Shown: positions 31,601 to 42,627, numbered from the stretch's first letter. The stretch is DNA of 64,000 bases from Diadema setosum (GCF_964275005.1 NW_027307651.1:868001-932000); one strand, 5' to 3'. The notes: generated by a model not told the origin, from the sequence alone. Made by a program: numbers and translations.

Positions 31601-34600
31601 TACAAGATCTACATGATAAAGAGGGTGCTTATTGAAGGGCGACCCGGTGCCGTGTGTCCCCAAAATGCCCTTTATCCTCTTGGCAATATAGAAAACATAT
31701 ATTATCCTATGACGCGAATATATAATATGTTTCAAACGTACATGCTGTCGTGCCTTATAGCAAGGGCACGATTGTTTCCAAGAAATGCAATGCAATTAAT
31801 ACAGATTGTCACATAGTTCTTTACCTCAAATGTGACATCCATCATGTCCATATTAATATATTTTGATAAACAGAATACACAAGCAAAATGACACTTGACA
31901 GATATGTTGAAATTGCACTTTCATTCCATTGCGTAAACCTGCTTCCGAAGCTCTTTCTCGTTGCCATGGAAACAATTTTGGTGATCATGGTTAGCCTTAC
32001 AATGAGTTGAGTCATCTAGTGACTAGATACGTTTACTGGGCACCTACTTATTTGAAAGTTATTAAGCTTAATTTATAACTATTTGCGTAGAAAGAATTAC
32101 ATTTTATCATTTAGGGTTTTTTTTTTCATGAAAGCGTTACCATGGCAATGACTATATTTCCCCGTATCAACACATGAGTAAGACGGAAATTGGTTCGGCA
32201 CTTCGCTGAAACCAACAAGACACATCATAAAACATATATTTAGGAATTCTTATTATATTTCAACAAATTAGATGAAAATTATGAAAATTATTATGATTTT
32301 TTTGTTTATTTCTACTACGTCAGTGTAAGGTTGCTATAGAAACGCTATTGGTATGCGTACAACTCACCAGCTCAACTGAAAATGAGCATAATTGATGGCT
32401 GATGACCTGAGGTACATGAGAAATAGCATTACTGTAGCTAGAATTACTTCCTTTCCGAAATATTCCATTTTTATTATTATAGATGTCGAAGTGACAATTA
32501 CTCTGGCAAAATTGCAGTTCTTAAGAGGCCATTTTGATGACGTCATTTGAGCATGTTCCCATTAGATTTTTTTGGGTAAATTTCACGTGGGATATTGTCA
32601 GGATGTATACTTTTTAAAAAAGTTAAAATTTGCTTGTTATACGATAGTTGCCAGTTGAGTCTTTTTTAAGCCACTTTTTGGCCATCGTCTGCAGGCCTGA
32701 TTAGCCCGACCAGACGCTTTTAATACGCTACGCGAATACAGCGTCTGACCAGCGAGCGGGCACCTTCAAAGTGGGGAACCACAACACAACTACAAAACTT
32801 ACGAAAATTTATACGTTCTTAATATAAACAGTGTACACGTTACCAAACGTTACTCACCTCAAGTGCATGCTTGTATTAGAGAAGGTTCGTAAGTCCATTG
32901 AGAGCCCTCGTGATAAGTCCGTGGAATCAAAAAATGATACTTTCTGGCGGATTCCCAGGTACCGCCGGGGTTCATCGTTGCAGAATTCAAAATGGCGCCT
33001 TGATCTCTGCGGAAATCTTTTGCGTGCGTGCGATGCGCTGCTTGAGTGTTGGTGCGCGGTAGCAGCACGGTCGACAGCAGCGCGACCTTTTGAAAGGGCA
33101 TTCAGATCATGTGACCTCCCGGATATTGAAAATGGCCTGGCGTGAAAGACGATGTACCGTTCGTGAACCGTTCACACATGCTGCATATAACCATCATTTT
33201 AGGTAAGTTATTAAATCTAAATTTCAATATTCATAGCATAGATATGAAGTCTCATTATCATTCTGTTCGTCAGATGAGTTTGAAGTGACAAAAAAAATGA
33301 TCTAACGTATCAAAATTCAATCCGATCGCATGCGATCGTTGGATCGTTCAGATCGCGTTGAATGCAGCGATGTAACGAGGCGCCGGTCGCGTTGAATGTA
33401 GCGATGTAAAGATCCCCAGGTTGGAGTGTAGCCTGAAGAAAGGGCGAATCGCGGTATAAAATGGAGCGAATGTCGCGAAGTACGAAATCCGGGAAAGTGT
33501 ATCCGTATCGAGTATAATCCGTATGAAGTGACAGTCCACGGCGCGAGGTATCGTCAGCGCGAGAAGACGTGGGAAGTACATACGGACGTAGTATGCGGAC
33601 GTGAGTGACTCCAACGATTAGGACGCGCTCTCGGGATGAAAGCTAATCGTGAAGTGAGGAAGCGTGGAAAATGAAACAGCGTGGTCGGAGAAAACGTGTC
33701 ACGGACAGGAGCTTTGAGAATGGTAATTGGCTGATGAAGATGCATAGCTCGTCACTAATTGGTAGCTTGTTTCCGTGACAGCAAAACAAGGGGTGTGTTT
33801 ATGAAAATCCCACTACCGTTGGAATGTGAAATACGCGTACCTCGGCACGATGACAAAAGCGAAGAATGTAGTGCGCACCTGTCATGTGTCGGCGCACAAA
33901 GAAAGCTCGCGTGGATGTTGACAAAATACAGTGGCCGCCAGACAGCGTAATTTACAACAGCCAGAATGCCAGACAATATGATACATAGGGTGCGTTTATC
34001 AACTCCTTTTCTCGGTAGAAACAGGTTATCCAAACAGCTTTCAAGGATTTTTTACGAGTTGATAAACGCAAAGCTGTTTTGAAAGGCCTTTAGGAAAGCC
34101 TTTACGAAAGGGTGCGTTTATCAACTCTCCTTTCTCGGCACCAGGGCTATCGAAAGGGCTATCGAAAGCCGTTTAAACAGGGGAAAGTTGATAAACGCAG
34201 CCATAGATATAGAAAACCGCTACAGCCCTTTCGAAAGCCCTGTCCACTCCCTGTACTATTAATGTGCCGCTTGTTTTCGTCGGCTGCGTTTATCAACTTT
34301 CGATAGCCCTTTCCATAGCCCTTTCCATAGCCCTTTCGAGAGCCCTTTCCAAAGCCCTGACTGCCTGTAATATTAATGTGCCGCTTGTTTTCTAAGAAGG
34401 GACGGCGAAAAGCAATTACCATCATAAAGACATATCTTCCTTTGAGAGTGAGGAGTCATGATACAATGCCACATGAATCAATTGTCTTCCTATCTGCGAG
34501 GCAGCTCCAGTTTAGCACATAATTACTTCAAATATTTCTGAGTAGCGGCATGAGACATGGGATCAAAGGGAATGAGACTGTTGTTACTTTATTTCTCAAA

Positions 34601-37600
34601 CCTTGTTGGTGAGAGAAACACCTCCTTGTTCCAAGCATATGCGTGCATTACACACAGCTGTATGTACACACCTGTGTACACGTACTCGTGTGCATTTTAC
34701 GTGGCGCGCGTCTTTTTAGAAACTGGAAACGCATGGTTGCGCAACCGCAGTATAGGGCGACCTAAAGGGCTAGTGATAGTTTACATGTCAGTGCTGCATG
34801 AATGGCTTTTGTTAATGTGGCTGAAAAGAATGCACATTCACCTGTAAATACCAATCTGCACCTGGTTCATTTACAACACAGATGTCAAGAAGACCTATCT
34901 AGGTTTTGAATACCTCAGTTGCAAATCCATTTCAAGAGAAGGTCTGCAATGACCTTTATCTGCACATGCTCAGATTGTAACTGTGAACTGGCTTATTGGG
35001 TTTGGTGACCACGAATATCTTCCTTTCTTTTCGTAAGTGCATTGCATATTGCAACTGGGGGCCCACAATCTAGAAGCTTCGCTTTTTAATAGGTCCCCCA
35101 TCTCCATCCTCTGATTGATTTATAATGCTTATTTGTATGAGCCCCCCCCCCCCCGCTTTTATCGACTACTTATGTTGAAATTCTTTACTTTCACGTACAC
35201 TATGCATATATGTTTCTGATTATGTTGGAGAAAAATAAAATGAACTGAAGTGAACTGAATTGAAGTGAAGTGAACTGAACTGAACTATCAATCGTGTATA
35301 CACAACAGACACACAGCCAAAGATTCTCGGCTGGGGTTGATCGTTACCGTTACGTTTCTGCGGACACAATCGTTGACCGGTGTCACAGGCGATCCGTTCC
35401 AGGTTCCGGGGGAACCGATATACTGGCCGAATTAAGTCGATTGATTCCGCCGGAACGAATATACCGCACAATAGGCAGTACGCAGAAACGTTCCGCAACC
35501 GCCGATCCTATCCGGGTTCATTAAAAACAAAATAATATCTATATTTATTGTGGATACCAAACCAAAAGAAAAAAAATCTAAGCAAGCTATTTCCTCATTT
35601 CTTAAATGATATTAATGACAAACATATTTTTACGTTCTGATAATTTCCCTTAAAGTGAATCATATTATAGCCTCGTACAAGTGGTGGGCAGAAATAGATA
35701 ATTACTGTAGGGGCGGATCCAGGAATTCTCTAAAGGGGGGGGGGCGTGACTAATATTTCTGGTGGCGCTTCCGGTTTCATTTCATTTTTTTTTTCTTTTT
35801 AATTTCTTTTGTTTTTCACGGATAATAAAGGGGGGGGGGGGGCGTGCGCCGGTAGCGCCCCCCTCTGGATCCGCCACTGTACTGTGCAATGTATTAGCTA
35901 AATAGCACGCACACATACGTGCGAGTCGATCATCTGGAGCCGTTGCACAGACAGTATGGTGCGATTAGCCTTTGTTTACATAAAACTTCAAAGAATACTA
36001 GTAGTCCAACGATGAGCATGATAATACTGTAGTTATACATTTATAAGAGACTGCTTGAAGTGGGAAGGAAGAGAGAGGGGGGTTTTGCTGGGAGGGCACA
36101 GCGTGGATAAACATGCTTTTTCAATGAGCTTTGTTCTGATAAGAAAATGATTGTACAGCTGTATAACTTTAAAAAAAAGAATGTTGGTTAGTCTGCAAAC
36201 AAAATTGAGCTATGCATGTGGATTTCATTTCATTTATTTATTTTTATCTATATAGATTCCATTTTGGGACACATTAAACCATATTTCTGTCTGTTTCCTG
36301 TCAATTCATGTTACAGGTAGTTTACTAGCTGTTTTTCATTTTCTTATCTCTTTTAATTTCTGTCTATCCCATTGCCACTATTGACTTCACACCTTTTACA
36401 TTTGCATGTAATTATATGTCTTTTCCATTAAAACGCATATACATGTATGTATGAAACTTAATGAGTACTACATCTGGAACACCGGATTTCGGACACAGGT
36501 GGACTGTTTGGATATTCACGTTGGGGTATTATTAAAAGTCAAAAATTTACGTGAGTTTTAGATACCCCATATTTTGCATGCACTCTGCTTTCAGGACAAG
36601 TTCACCTTCATAGACATGGTAAGTGGGTTGAGTGAATGCAGCAATATTAGTAGAACACATCAGTGAGAGTTTGAGGGAAATCCGACAATCCGTTCAAAAG
36701 TTATGAATTTGTAAAGTTTCTGCTCAGTCATGGCTGGATGAGAGACTGCTATAGCTTGTGATCTCACATGAGTACAACGGTATAAAGAAAGTATAAAGAA
36801 AATTCACCTTATTTTCACTTTTCTCGCATAACAAAAGAACACTCGACTTCTCTCTTTCAGAAGGCAAGGGGAATAATATTATCCTTAACATATGTGACCG
36901 GCTGGACACGTCCAGTCAGTGTTGACCTACACTAGCTCAGACTCAATTAGACAAAATCAGTCACCTGGTTCTATTTAATAAGGACTGGGAAAAGAAGGAA
37001 TACTCAAAGATTATACTCGAATTTAAAACAACGAAAAGCAACTTATAGCAAATTTAAAACAACTAATAACAAAAAAGCACACTAAAAGCAACAAGAGGCA
37101 ATGCAACAACACCTCTTAAAAGCAACGCAACGAATCTAAAGCAAACGGTTAAAAGTGACTATAACAAAGCAACATTTAAAAATAGCAAGATGCAACACTA
37201 AAACCAACTACAAAAAGGCAACGCAACACTGTCCGACGCAGAGCGTAGCAAGTCCGTGTCCCTTTCCCACAGAAGCTCTGACATGTATACAGCATGTGCA
37301 GTGCGCTGGGGTCCATCCACTTGACAGAAGTCTTGGTGTCTTCTATAATTGACAATGCAAATGAATATACTTTCTTAAAGCAGAAATTTATAGAGAATCT
37401 AGAAATATGACAAGTTTGATATCTACGGAAAGCTAAGAAGCTAGTTAACAAAACTGGATATCTTTTAGACGATATAACTTTACCCCCAAACTTTGTTTGA
37501 GATTGAAAAAACACCCAATATCTATGACCACGTAGCTCCGTTCGCTACAAGAAACATCGGATTTGAGCGACGTCACCTAATGTGTATGAGCTGATTTGCC

Positions 37601-40600
37601 GTACGGCTATATGAGACCCGCTCTGGCAAAACCCGAAACTTCTCGGCAAATGTGATTTCGCGCTACAGCCCGAAAAAGGTCAAAAAATGACCTACCTCAG
37701 GGACCAAATTGACATTTTGGTATCACGTTGTAGGGGAAATTTTCTAGTTTCTGACTGATATCAACAACATTTCGAAATACAACCTACAAAATATGGAATT
37801 TTGAACAGAAAAGTGGGATGTCAATCTCAAATGTTGGCCAAAATCTTACGTCTAAAGACCAAATCGCCTTCGCTTACGGCAAAAATGACTGTTATTTTGG
37901 CGATCGTGTCTTAGATTATATTACGGTAGGTTTTGTGCTTTTCAAACGTCGTATTTCCGTAAATTTATGGGTGTAAAAATGCTTTCCAATCAATTACAGC
38001 TCTTTGACTTAGTTATCATCCGTCGTGAGTATGTAAGATTACCTCAGCTATACACAATTTCCCCACAATGATCGATTTGTTGTGTCAATAATAACAGCAA
38101 ATTGTGACTGTACGAAGGAACAGCTGATCACGGCAATCGTGAATCTTGAGCTGACGATAGGTTTTGTGCTTTTAAAACTTTGTTTTTCCGTATATTTATG
38201 GGTGTAAAATATGATTCCAATGAACACAGACAAATAATTTCACGATGTGAATATATAGTTTTGGCCGACGATTTATTCTAGATTGACAACAAATTACACA
38301 CCAATTTCCTGAAAAGTGCACACAGTTTGCCTATAGATACGTAAATCCCACTGGGTTGCATACACACGTGGTGACGTCACAGATTTGGCACTTTTCGTAG
38401 CCGCATCGAACTTTTTCCAGTGCTCAAATTTGGTAAAAATAAAGATTCTTATATTCAAGCAGAGACAACTTTATTGCATGATTTATGTCAGAAAGTATTC
38501 AAAATAACATTAAATGATGGAAAACAGACAATTTGTATGATATTATTTCCTATAAATTTCTTCTTTAAATCTCTCCCCATGTTGGGAATCTATAAATGAA
38601 ATCGCGAACATGTGCTTTGTGTATGATAAACAAAGCGAATTATTAAGCCCAAGCATCGTTCAATCTACTAATAAACCAGTGCTAACTATACTAACCGATC
38701 AAATGATATAACATCATACAGCGGTTTGAAAGCTATACTCAAAAGGACTGATCAGTTGCCTTCGCTAGGATAGCACAGTAATATACATAATTATATAGGC
38801 CTACAAGAGATAGATACATATGTGTTCATTACCCTTCCACCTTACATTGCAACTCTGAGACAAAGAATCACTGATGAGTTTGAAGCTTTACGCCACCAAG
38901 CCCCAATGATTCGCAGGGCTGTGCGTTAGATGGAGAAAAGAGCTAATCTCTGTGTGGAAAGGAATGGTGGCCATGTTGAGGGACATGGGATGTAATGTTA
39001 AAAAGAGATATCCGAAAGAAGACACTAATTTCATTATTCCATTTGTTAAGTTAATTTCTGATAAGGTGCATTGATTCTTGCAGTGTCTAAACTTGGTCCC
39101 AAGTCCAATTTGACCCATTGTACAAAAAAATGATTACTCAGTCATCCATGACCGTGTATCCATAAATAAGATATCATTTTAAAGAGGACATATGTGGTTT
39201 TAAGATGTTGCTACTCACTTTGGTGTAAAGTTAACACAATCTTCACACATTTGGAATCAAATCTTGTTGCGTTTTTTTTTTTTATACGCAATGTATAAAC
39301 AAAGAGGCCCTAATTAAAGGATGGACCCACCTTATTTGCCCACTACACATGTATCTTTTTAGTCCAAACCGATTTTGTACAATGTATTTTTAATTTCTCT
39401 TAGAATCGTATGCTCTCAATTTCAAATGTGCTTTCTAATTATCTTGCAAAACGTTAAATTTTCAATCGCCCATCTCAACCAAAACTATTACGGTATCCCT
39501 TTAGAATACTTTGCATGTTTGAAGTAATCTCTGTGTAAGACATTTATACCCCAATAGAGATAGACCGCCCCCCCCCCCAAAAAAAAAAAAAAAACAACAA
39601 CAACAACACACACACAGATAAGGGAGAAAAAAAGGGAATCGTTTTGTAGTCCGGGTCTGAAATTGGCAACTAGGTTCGGTTGGCTGGTTAGAGAGATTTG
39701 GAGAAGCTCATTGGCTGTAGAGGGAGACTGGAAGAGTACATTTTACTGAAAGGAGTGTTTCCCCATTACCACTTTGTATACATTGTAAGGTAGAGACCCA
39801 GATCGAATCGGCGGTGGAGGATCGTATCGGCGGTGAGGCAAACATCCCGCCGATTGGATCCGGGGATCCGATATACTGGCCAAAGTCCGCCGATTAGTTC
39901 CGGCGGAACTTATCGACATTGTCGGAACGGATCGCCTGTGACACCGGCAATTTCATTTGGGGTCATCCCATGCGGGTCACCCCATGAGACCGACACCCAC
40001 CAGTCACGAAACCGACATTGAATGTAGGTCCTTGAGTCATACAGCCCGCGAGTTATGCAGCCCACAAGTTATACATCCCACAATTTATTTTGATCATACA
40101 GCCTATGAGTTCGACATTATATATAGCAAAGTAAGTCCATGAGACGGATTGTAGACACTGCACAAAACATGCTCATGACACCCACAATTGGCAAAAAAAA
40201 AAGGCCACGAGACCGACACCAATAGGCATGACTCGTTGGTTATGGGTTCGTGACGTGCACCCATCCCATGAGCGAGACACTCACGAATAAAATCTCCCAC
40301 GACAAAAGGTCAATGAGTCATACATCCCATGAGTCATACAGCCCATAAGCTCGACACTAGGCAAAGAAGGCCCACGAGTTTGACACTATAGGCAAAAGCC
40401 CCATGAAACCGACAATGGAACGTCGGACTCGTTAACCTTGTCTGTCTAGTATTGTCGAACTTATGGGTCCTATTTGCTCAGTAGAGAGTTCGTGGAATGC
40501 GTGACTCGTGGGTGGTGAAATCGTTTTCTGTTTGACTCGTGAACTGAATGACTTGTGGACATTGGACTCATGACGTGCACCTTTCTACTCTATAACAGGC

Positions 40601-40740
40601 CGTGGTTTCCGAATGTATCACAGTAAGCAGCGAATGAAGACCGTTTCAATCGGGCCAACCTTCTCTCCTTACGTCACTGGGTGTTTAACATTAAGTAAAC
40701 TGTCTTTAAGATTTTACTGTGTGTGGTAAACCATTCTCCT

Positions 40741-40778
<38 letters not shown>

Positions 40779-42267
40779 ATGTGAGAACGCTTTCAGACCA
40801 AAGTTGACGGTCAATCTTGAATTTTTCAAGTGCTCTCCTTACTTCACCTCCCAGATTTCAGTTTCATTCATAATGTATTATTCTGTAAAAACTCTTACTT
40901 GGGTAAAGTCGCGCTGGACTTCTCGGGTCAGGAAGGCGTGTTCGAATTGCAGTGATAAGCCGTTCCGTACACTATTTGAATCCTTACATCTTTGCTCATC
41001 ATTTTTTTTCTACTTTCTTTCTTTCTTTCAGCCAAGAATTCCTTTCTGCTTGTACGTCCTCTATAGGTTTGTTCTCGCCGCGTATTTCATAGCTCTTTTG
41101 ATAGCTTACGTCATACTCGCAGCGAAGACACTGGGCCCGAAGTTCCTCATCTACTACGAATCTTGGACGTATACTTCCGCCACCTGTTATGTATACCTTG
41201 CCCTTTTTAATGCTGTGGTGGACTTCAGGAAGAGCAGGAAAAAGAATGCAGCACTTGAAGGTACAGTATTCTTTGCATAAAAACAAAGCCTCAAATGATA
41301 AGTTATGATGTCCAAACATTATAGTGACATGTTTCATACCCTTTCTGTAATACCTTATCATTATACCCTTCTGACTACTTAGCATATTGACAGAACTGAT
41401 TATGACGAATTCTGCCACTGACTGATTTCCCCCTTTTGGTGGCTCTCGGAAATACACTCACTAAGACCATAAAGTACATATTATTAATATTTTTGTTTTA
41501 ACTTGCACTGCAATCATTGCTCTAGTTATTTTCTGTAAATCCTCACGTTCGATCATACTTTCCATTCGTAATTTGCTAGGATTGTCACCAAAGATTCCAT
41601 GGGCGTTTTAATGTGATTTTCTGGTCACAATCGGTAAAAGATGATTTTAGCTGAAATGGTATAATGATTACATGTTTGTTTGCTTTACGTGTTACCATTA
41701 AATGTGTTAACCATGATTATTCTCTTTCTCTTTTAAATATCGTTCGTTTAACTTCCAGACAAATTTCGATACCAGATCCAGTGGTGTCTCTTTAACCTCA
41801 CTGCCACTCCTTCCATCATCGTTACCACTTTCGACTGGGGGCCGCTGTATTTTGCCAATTCAGAAAAGGTATCGCTCTTACTTTACGTCAGCATCTACCT
41901 CCTTCCCAACGTCGTTTGCCTCATCGAAATCTTCCTCACATTGATCATTGTCCGCTTCGTACACGCGGTCTATCCAGCCTTGTTCATGATCATCTACCTG
42001 CTCTTCATCACCATCTACTGGGCAGCTGGAGGAACGGACCCGTTCGGAAATCACTTCACCTATTACTTACTCGACTTCGAAAACTACCCCAGCATTGCGG
42101 CCGCAACCGTGGTAGGCATAACGTTTGCAGTGCTGTTGGTTCAGGTCATTTTAAAAGGATTGTACGCCTTCCGTGTCCGATGTATGGACAGGAGGAGAAC
42201 AGAAGCCGTTCGTGCTCGAAGGAAGGAGGAACCTGAAGCTGCCCAGCTCAAAGCACAGACTGAGTAA
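22538..42267 (+). CDS. Rolling stone-like six-pass membrane protein, copy B
   Basis: Exons 22538-22633 (start at ATG 22538, context acaaccATGA), 41032-41260 and 41759-42267 encode 277 residues to TAA. The same exon phases (0, 1) and motifs as copies A and C are kept: QDVSTPH, PRIPFCLYVLYR, ATCYVYLALFNAVVDF, FRYQIQW, FVHAVYP, YWAAGGTD and LKGLYAFRVRCMD. The tail is more basic (RRRTEAVRARRKEE). The first intron is 18.4 kb, against 1.4 and 3.9 kb in the other copies, and is filled with satellites and transposons. The upstream ATG matching copy C's start (22474 region) is closed by TGA after a few codons, so translation must begin at 22538 or from another exon spliced to the acceptor at 22507-22508. 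Exon 1 may alternatively be an orphan and exon 2 may use an unknown first exon. Confidence 0.7.
22634..23935 (+). other. Copy B intron 1, first part
   Basis: AT-rich, nothing recognised before the MITE at 23936. Confidence 0.35.
23936..24525. mobile_element. 590-bp TIR element (MITE)
   Basis: The left end tttaaaggttaaatccagcc and the complement of the right end tttaaagacgaaatccggtc agree at most positions, and both continue caaat. The interior contains inverted-looking AT-rich segments with gacattttgaagtttc and its near-complement gcaaaacttcaaaatgtc. No transposase. Confidence 0.65.
24550..25510 (+). mobile_element. Degenerate LINE reverse transcriptase (CR1/L2-like)
   Basis: The frame at 24525-24725 reads GSPLGPLLFILYVHDFS then FTDESSSFS, corresponding to the PQGSVLGPLLF..FADD core of a non-LTR reverse transcriptase. 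Further on, other frames give NKLSWKCHVDNI near 24903, then LLKLKDFYYFQFGQFMFKLK near 25185 and the conserved tail region to about 25500. Several stops and frame changes and a mutated FADD motif show it is dead. The position is copy B intron 1. Confidence 0.75.
25721..25840. repeat. GCCCTTTCGAAA/CCATA minisatellite attached to a GTTTATCAACTTTCC end
   Basis: Seven or so 12-bp units (agccctttcgaa, agccctttccat) follow ggctgcgtttatcaactttc. The same terminal sequence and the same units recur at 34111-34360. Confidence 0.8.
25841..26276. other. Anonymous DNA
   Basis: Moderately GC-rich unique-looking sequence. No gene recognised. Confidence 0.3.
27490..28010 (+). repeat. Tandem repeat, about 170 bp x 3
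   Basis: The landmark atatgcaaattag recurs at about 27495, 27665 and 27837, with a degraded fourth copy near 27998. Each unit contains ataaaaatacagtgtttccat, a ttggaacaccga string, a gttgaaa(c/t)ctatgttt string and gttagtgcgatg. Confidence 0.85.
28300..31830 (+). repeat. Dimeric higher-order satellite (~215-bp monomer, ~440-bp dimer)
   Basis: Monomers share a tct(a)caat..gtgaagagggtg-cacatt core, a gggatgtgcc word, a ggcaatatagaaaacat word and cgtgccgtatagcaaaggca. In the better-preserved right half the last landmark recurs near 30425, 30867, 31312 and 31748 (about 440 bp), because two alternating monomer types differ. The left half is more diverged. Confidence 0.8.
31831..32529. other. Right inner part of the 6.4-kb element
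   Basis: AT-rich, with several gttgccatgg/ccatggcaa words also seen in the left part (26630, 26770), consistent with one diverged symmetrical element. Confidence 0.35.
32699..33984. other. CpG-richer island without an assigned gene
   Basis: Contains many CG dinucleotides. An exon-like stretch runs from ATG 33130 to the donor GTAAGT at about 33202 (MAWRERRCTVREPF...). No partner exon or protein family was recognised. It could be transposon-derived. Confidence 0.3.
33988..34071. mobile_element. 84-bp MITE with GTGCGTTTATCAACT ends
   Basis: gggtgcgtttatcaactcct at the left and gagttgataaacgca at the right are inverted ends. Confidence 0.7.
34111..34360. mobile_element. Nested GTGCGTTTATCAACT MITEs with GCCCTTTCGA minisatellite
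   Basis: One complete 91-bp copy (34111-34201) is followed by a gccctttcgaaagccctg segment and a third end near 34283 (ggctgcgtttatcaacttt), then more gccctttccata units. This is the same family as 25721-25840. Confidence 0.7.
34361..35319. other. Copy B intron 1, anonymous part
   Basis: Includes a run of gaagtgaactgaa imperfect pentanucleotide repeats (about 35240-35286) and a C12 tract near 35142. No gene. Confidence 0.35.
35320..35522. repeat. CpG-rich repeat, inverted relative to 39795-39950
   Basis: Shares gtgtcacaggcgatccgttcc (35380 region) in inverted orientation with 39924-39945. The words ccgatatactggcc and ttccgccggaac occur in both copies. Confidence 0.6.
35707..35881. mobile_element. 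Solo MITE of the GGGGCGGATCCAGG family
   Basis: The ends gtaggggcggatccagg and the complement acagtggcggatccagagg are inverted. The interior has T-rich and G-rich tracts like the units amplified at 17903-20722. This is the dispersed form of the satellite unit. Confidence 0.75.
35882..36529. other. Copy B intron 1, anonymous part
   Basis: AT-rich, nothing recognised. Confidence 0.3.
36530..36900 (+). repeat. Dispersed repeat (gagggaaatccgacaatccg family)
   Basis: Shares gttgagtgaatgcagcaata, a gtagaacacatcag string, a gagggaaatccgacaatc string and a ttcaaaa-ttatgaattt string with a diverged copy at 42870-43330 (+) and one on the other strand at 62880-63110. Confidence 0.65.
36901..39794. other. 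Copy B intron 1, anonymous part with a small tandem pair
   Basis: A-rich caa/caac-rich stretch at 37020-37200. A tandem pair of about 231 bp spacing has ggttttgtgcttttcaaac near 37928 and ggttttgtgcttttaaaac near 38159. A degraded relative of the 8253 MITE lies at 39380-39510. No gene. Confidence 0.4.
39795..39950. repeat. CpG-rich repeat, partner of 35320-35522
   Basis: Contains atcggcggtgaggcaaac, ccgatatactggcc and ggaacggatcgcctgtgaca. Confidence 0.6.
39955..40580. repeat. Degenerate short-word repeat (catgag / gagtcataca / cgacac)
   Basis: Dozens of variants of ccatgagaccgacac, gagtcatacagccca and gagttcgacacta, mostly direct in the left two-thirds and inverted (gactcgtgg, gtcgaac) after about 40430. 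It is probably a decayed minisatellite foldback. Confidence 0.6.
40581..41031 (+). other. 3' end of copy B intron 1
   Basis: Contains a C11 tract plus (CT)n at 40741-40778 and ends with a strong pyrimidine tract (ctttctttctttctttcag). Confidence 0.6.
41032..41260 (+). CDS. Copy B exon 2: TM1 and TM2
   Basis: Phase-0 acceptor ctttcag|CCA to phase-1 donor GAA G|GTACAG. Encodes PRIPFCLYVLYRFVLAAYF, a span, KFLIYYESWTYTSATCYVYL and LFNAVVDFRKSRKKNAALEG. Confidence 0.9.
41261..41758 (+). other. Copy B intron 2
   Basis: 498 bp, acceptor aacttccag. No repeat recognised. Confidence 0.6.
41759..42267 (+). CDS. Copy B exon 3: TM3-TM6 and tail
   Basis: Starts G|AC AAA (DKFRYQIQWCLFN). Spans surround TPSIIVTTFDWG, LPNVVCLIEIFLTLIIVRF, LFMIIYLLFITIYWAAGG and AAATVVGITFAVLLVQ. 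After RVRCMDRRRTEA comes a highly charged tail ending LKAQTE and TAA at 42265. Confidence 0.9.
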
Positions 42268-42621
42268 TTTAAGTTTATAGGTTTCACACCGGCAGATGAA
42301 CAGGGCTAGGTTTAGAAAGTTGCACACTTGTAATTACCAATTTCTCTGTGAAACTGTACACCCACTTTGAGTTTGGCTTCTCTGGGAAAACACATCTCAT
42401 GGGAACGCAAGCTACCCATAGGATATATCATGTACTGTGCCAATGTTCACAAAAGATCCTTAAAAGTGGTTTAACGAGGTTTAGTGAAAAGTACTAAATT
42501 TAGTACTTCCGATATTCTTCCATTGAGAATTGTTGTTGTTGTTCTTGTTCTTGTTCTTGTTTTGATGAAGAATGAAAAATGATTTATGGAACTTGCCTGT
42601 AATATAGGTCTCATTCGTGTA

Positions 42622-42627
42622 AATAAA
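42622..42627 (+). terminator. Polyadenylation signal of copy B
   Basis: AATAAA 355 bp after the stop. Confidence 0.5.

Larger units (their letters stand above)
26277..32698. mobile_element. 6.4-kb inverted-repeat element with satellite interior
   Basis: The left end (26277-26460) and right end (32530-32698) are diverged inverted repeats. Both, read inward, start aggcctgc and share aactggcaactatcgtataa, an aaatttaccc word and catgctcaaatgacgtcatc in order. The interior holds a 170-bp direct repeat and a long dimeric satellite. No transposase frame was seen. Confidence 0.6.

Noticed and set aside
41999-42236. Alternative open frames overlapping exon 3 in copies A, B and C (Arg/His-rich)
   Set aside because: Shadow frames of the conserved membrane-protein exon; present only because of its codon composition.
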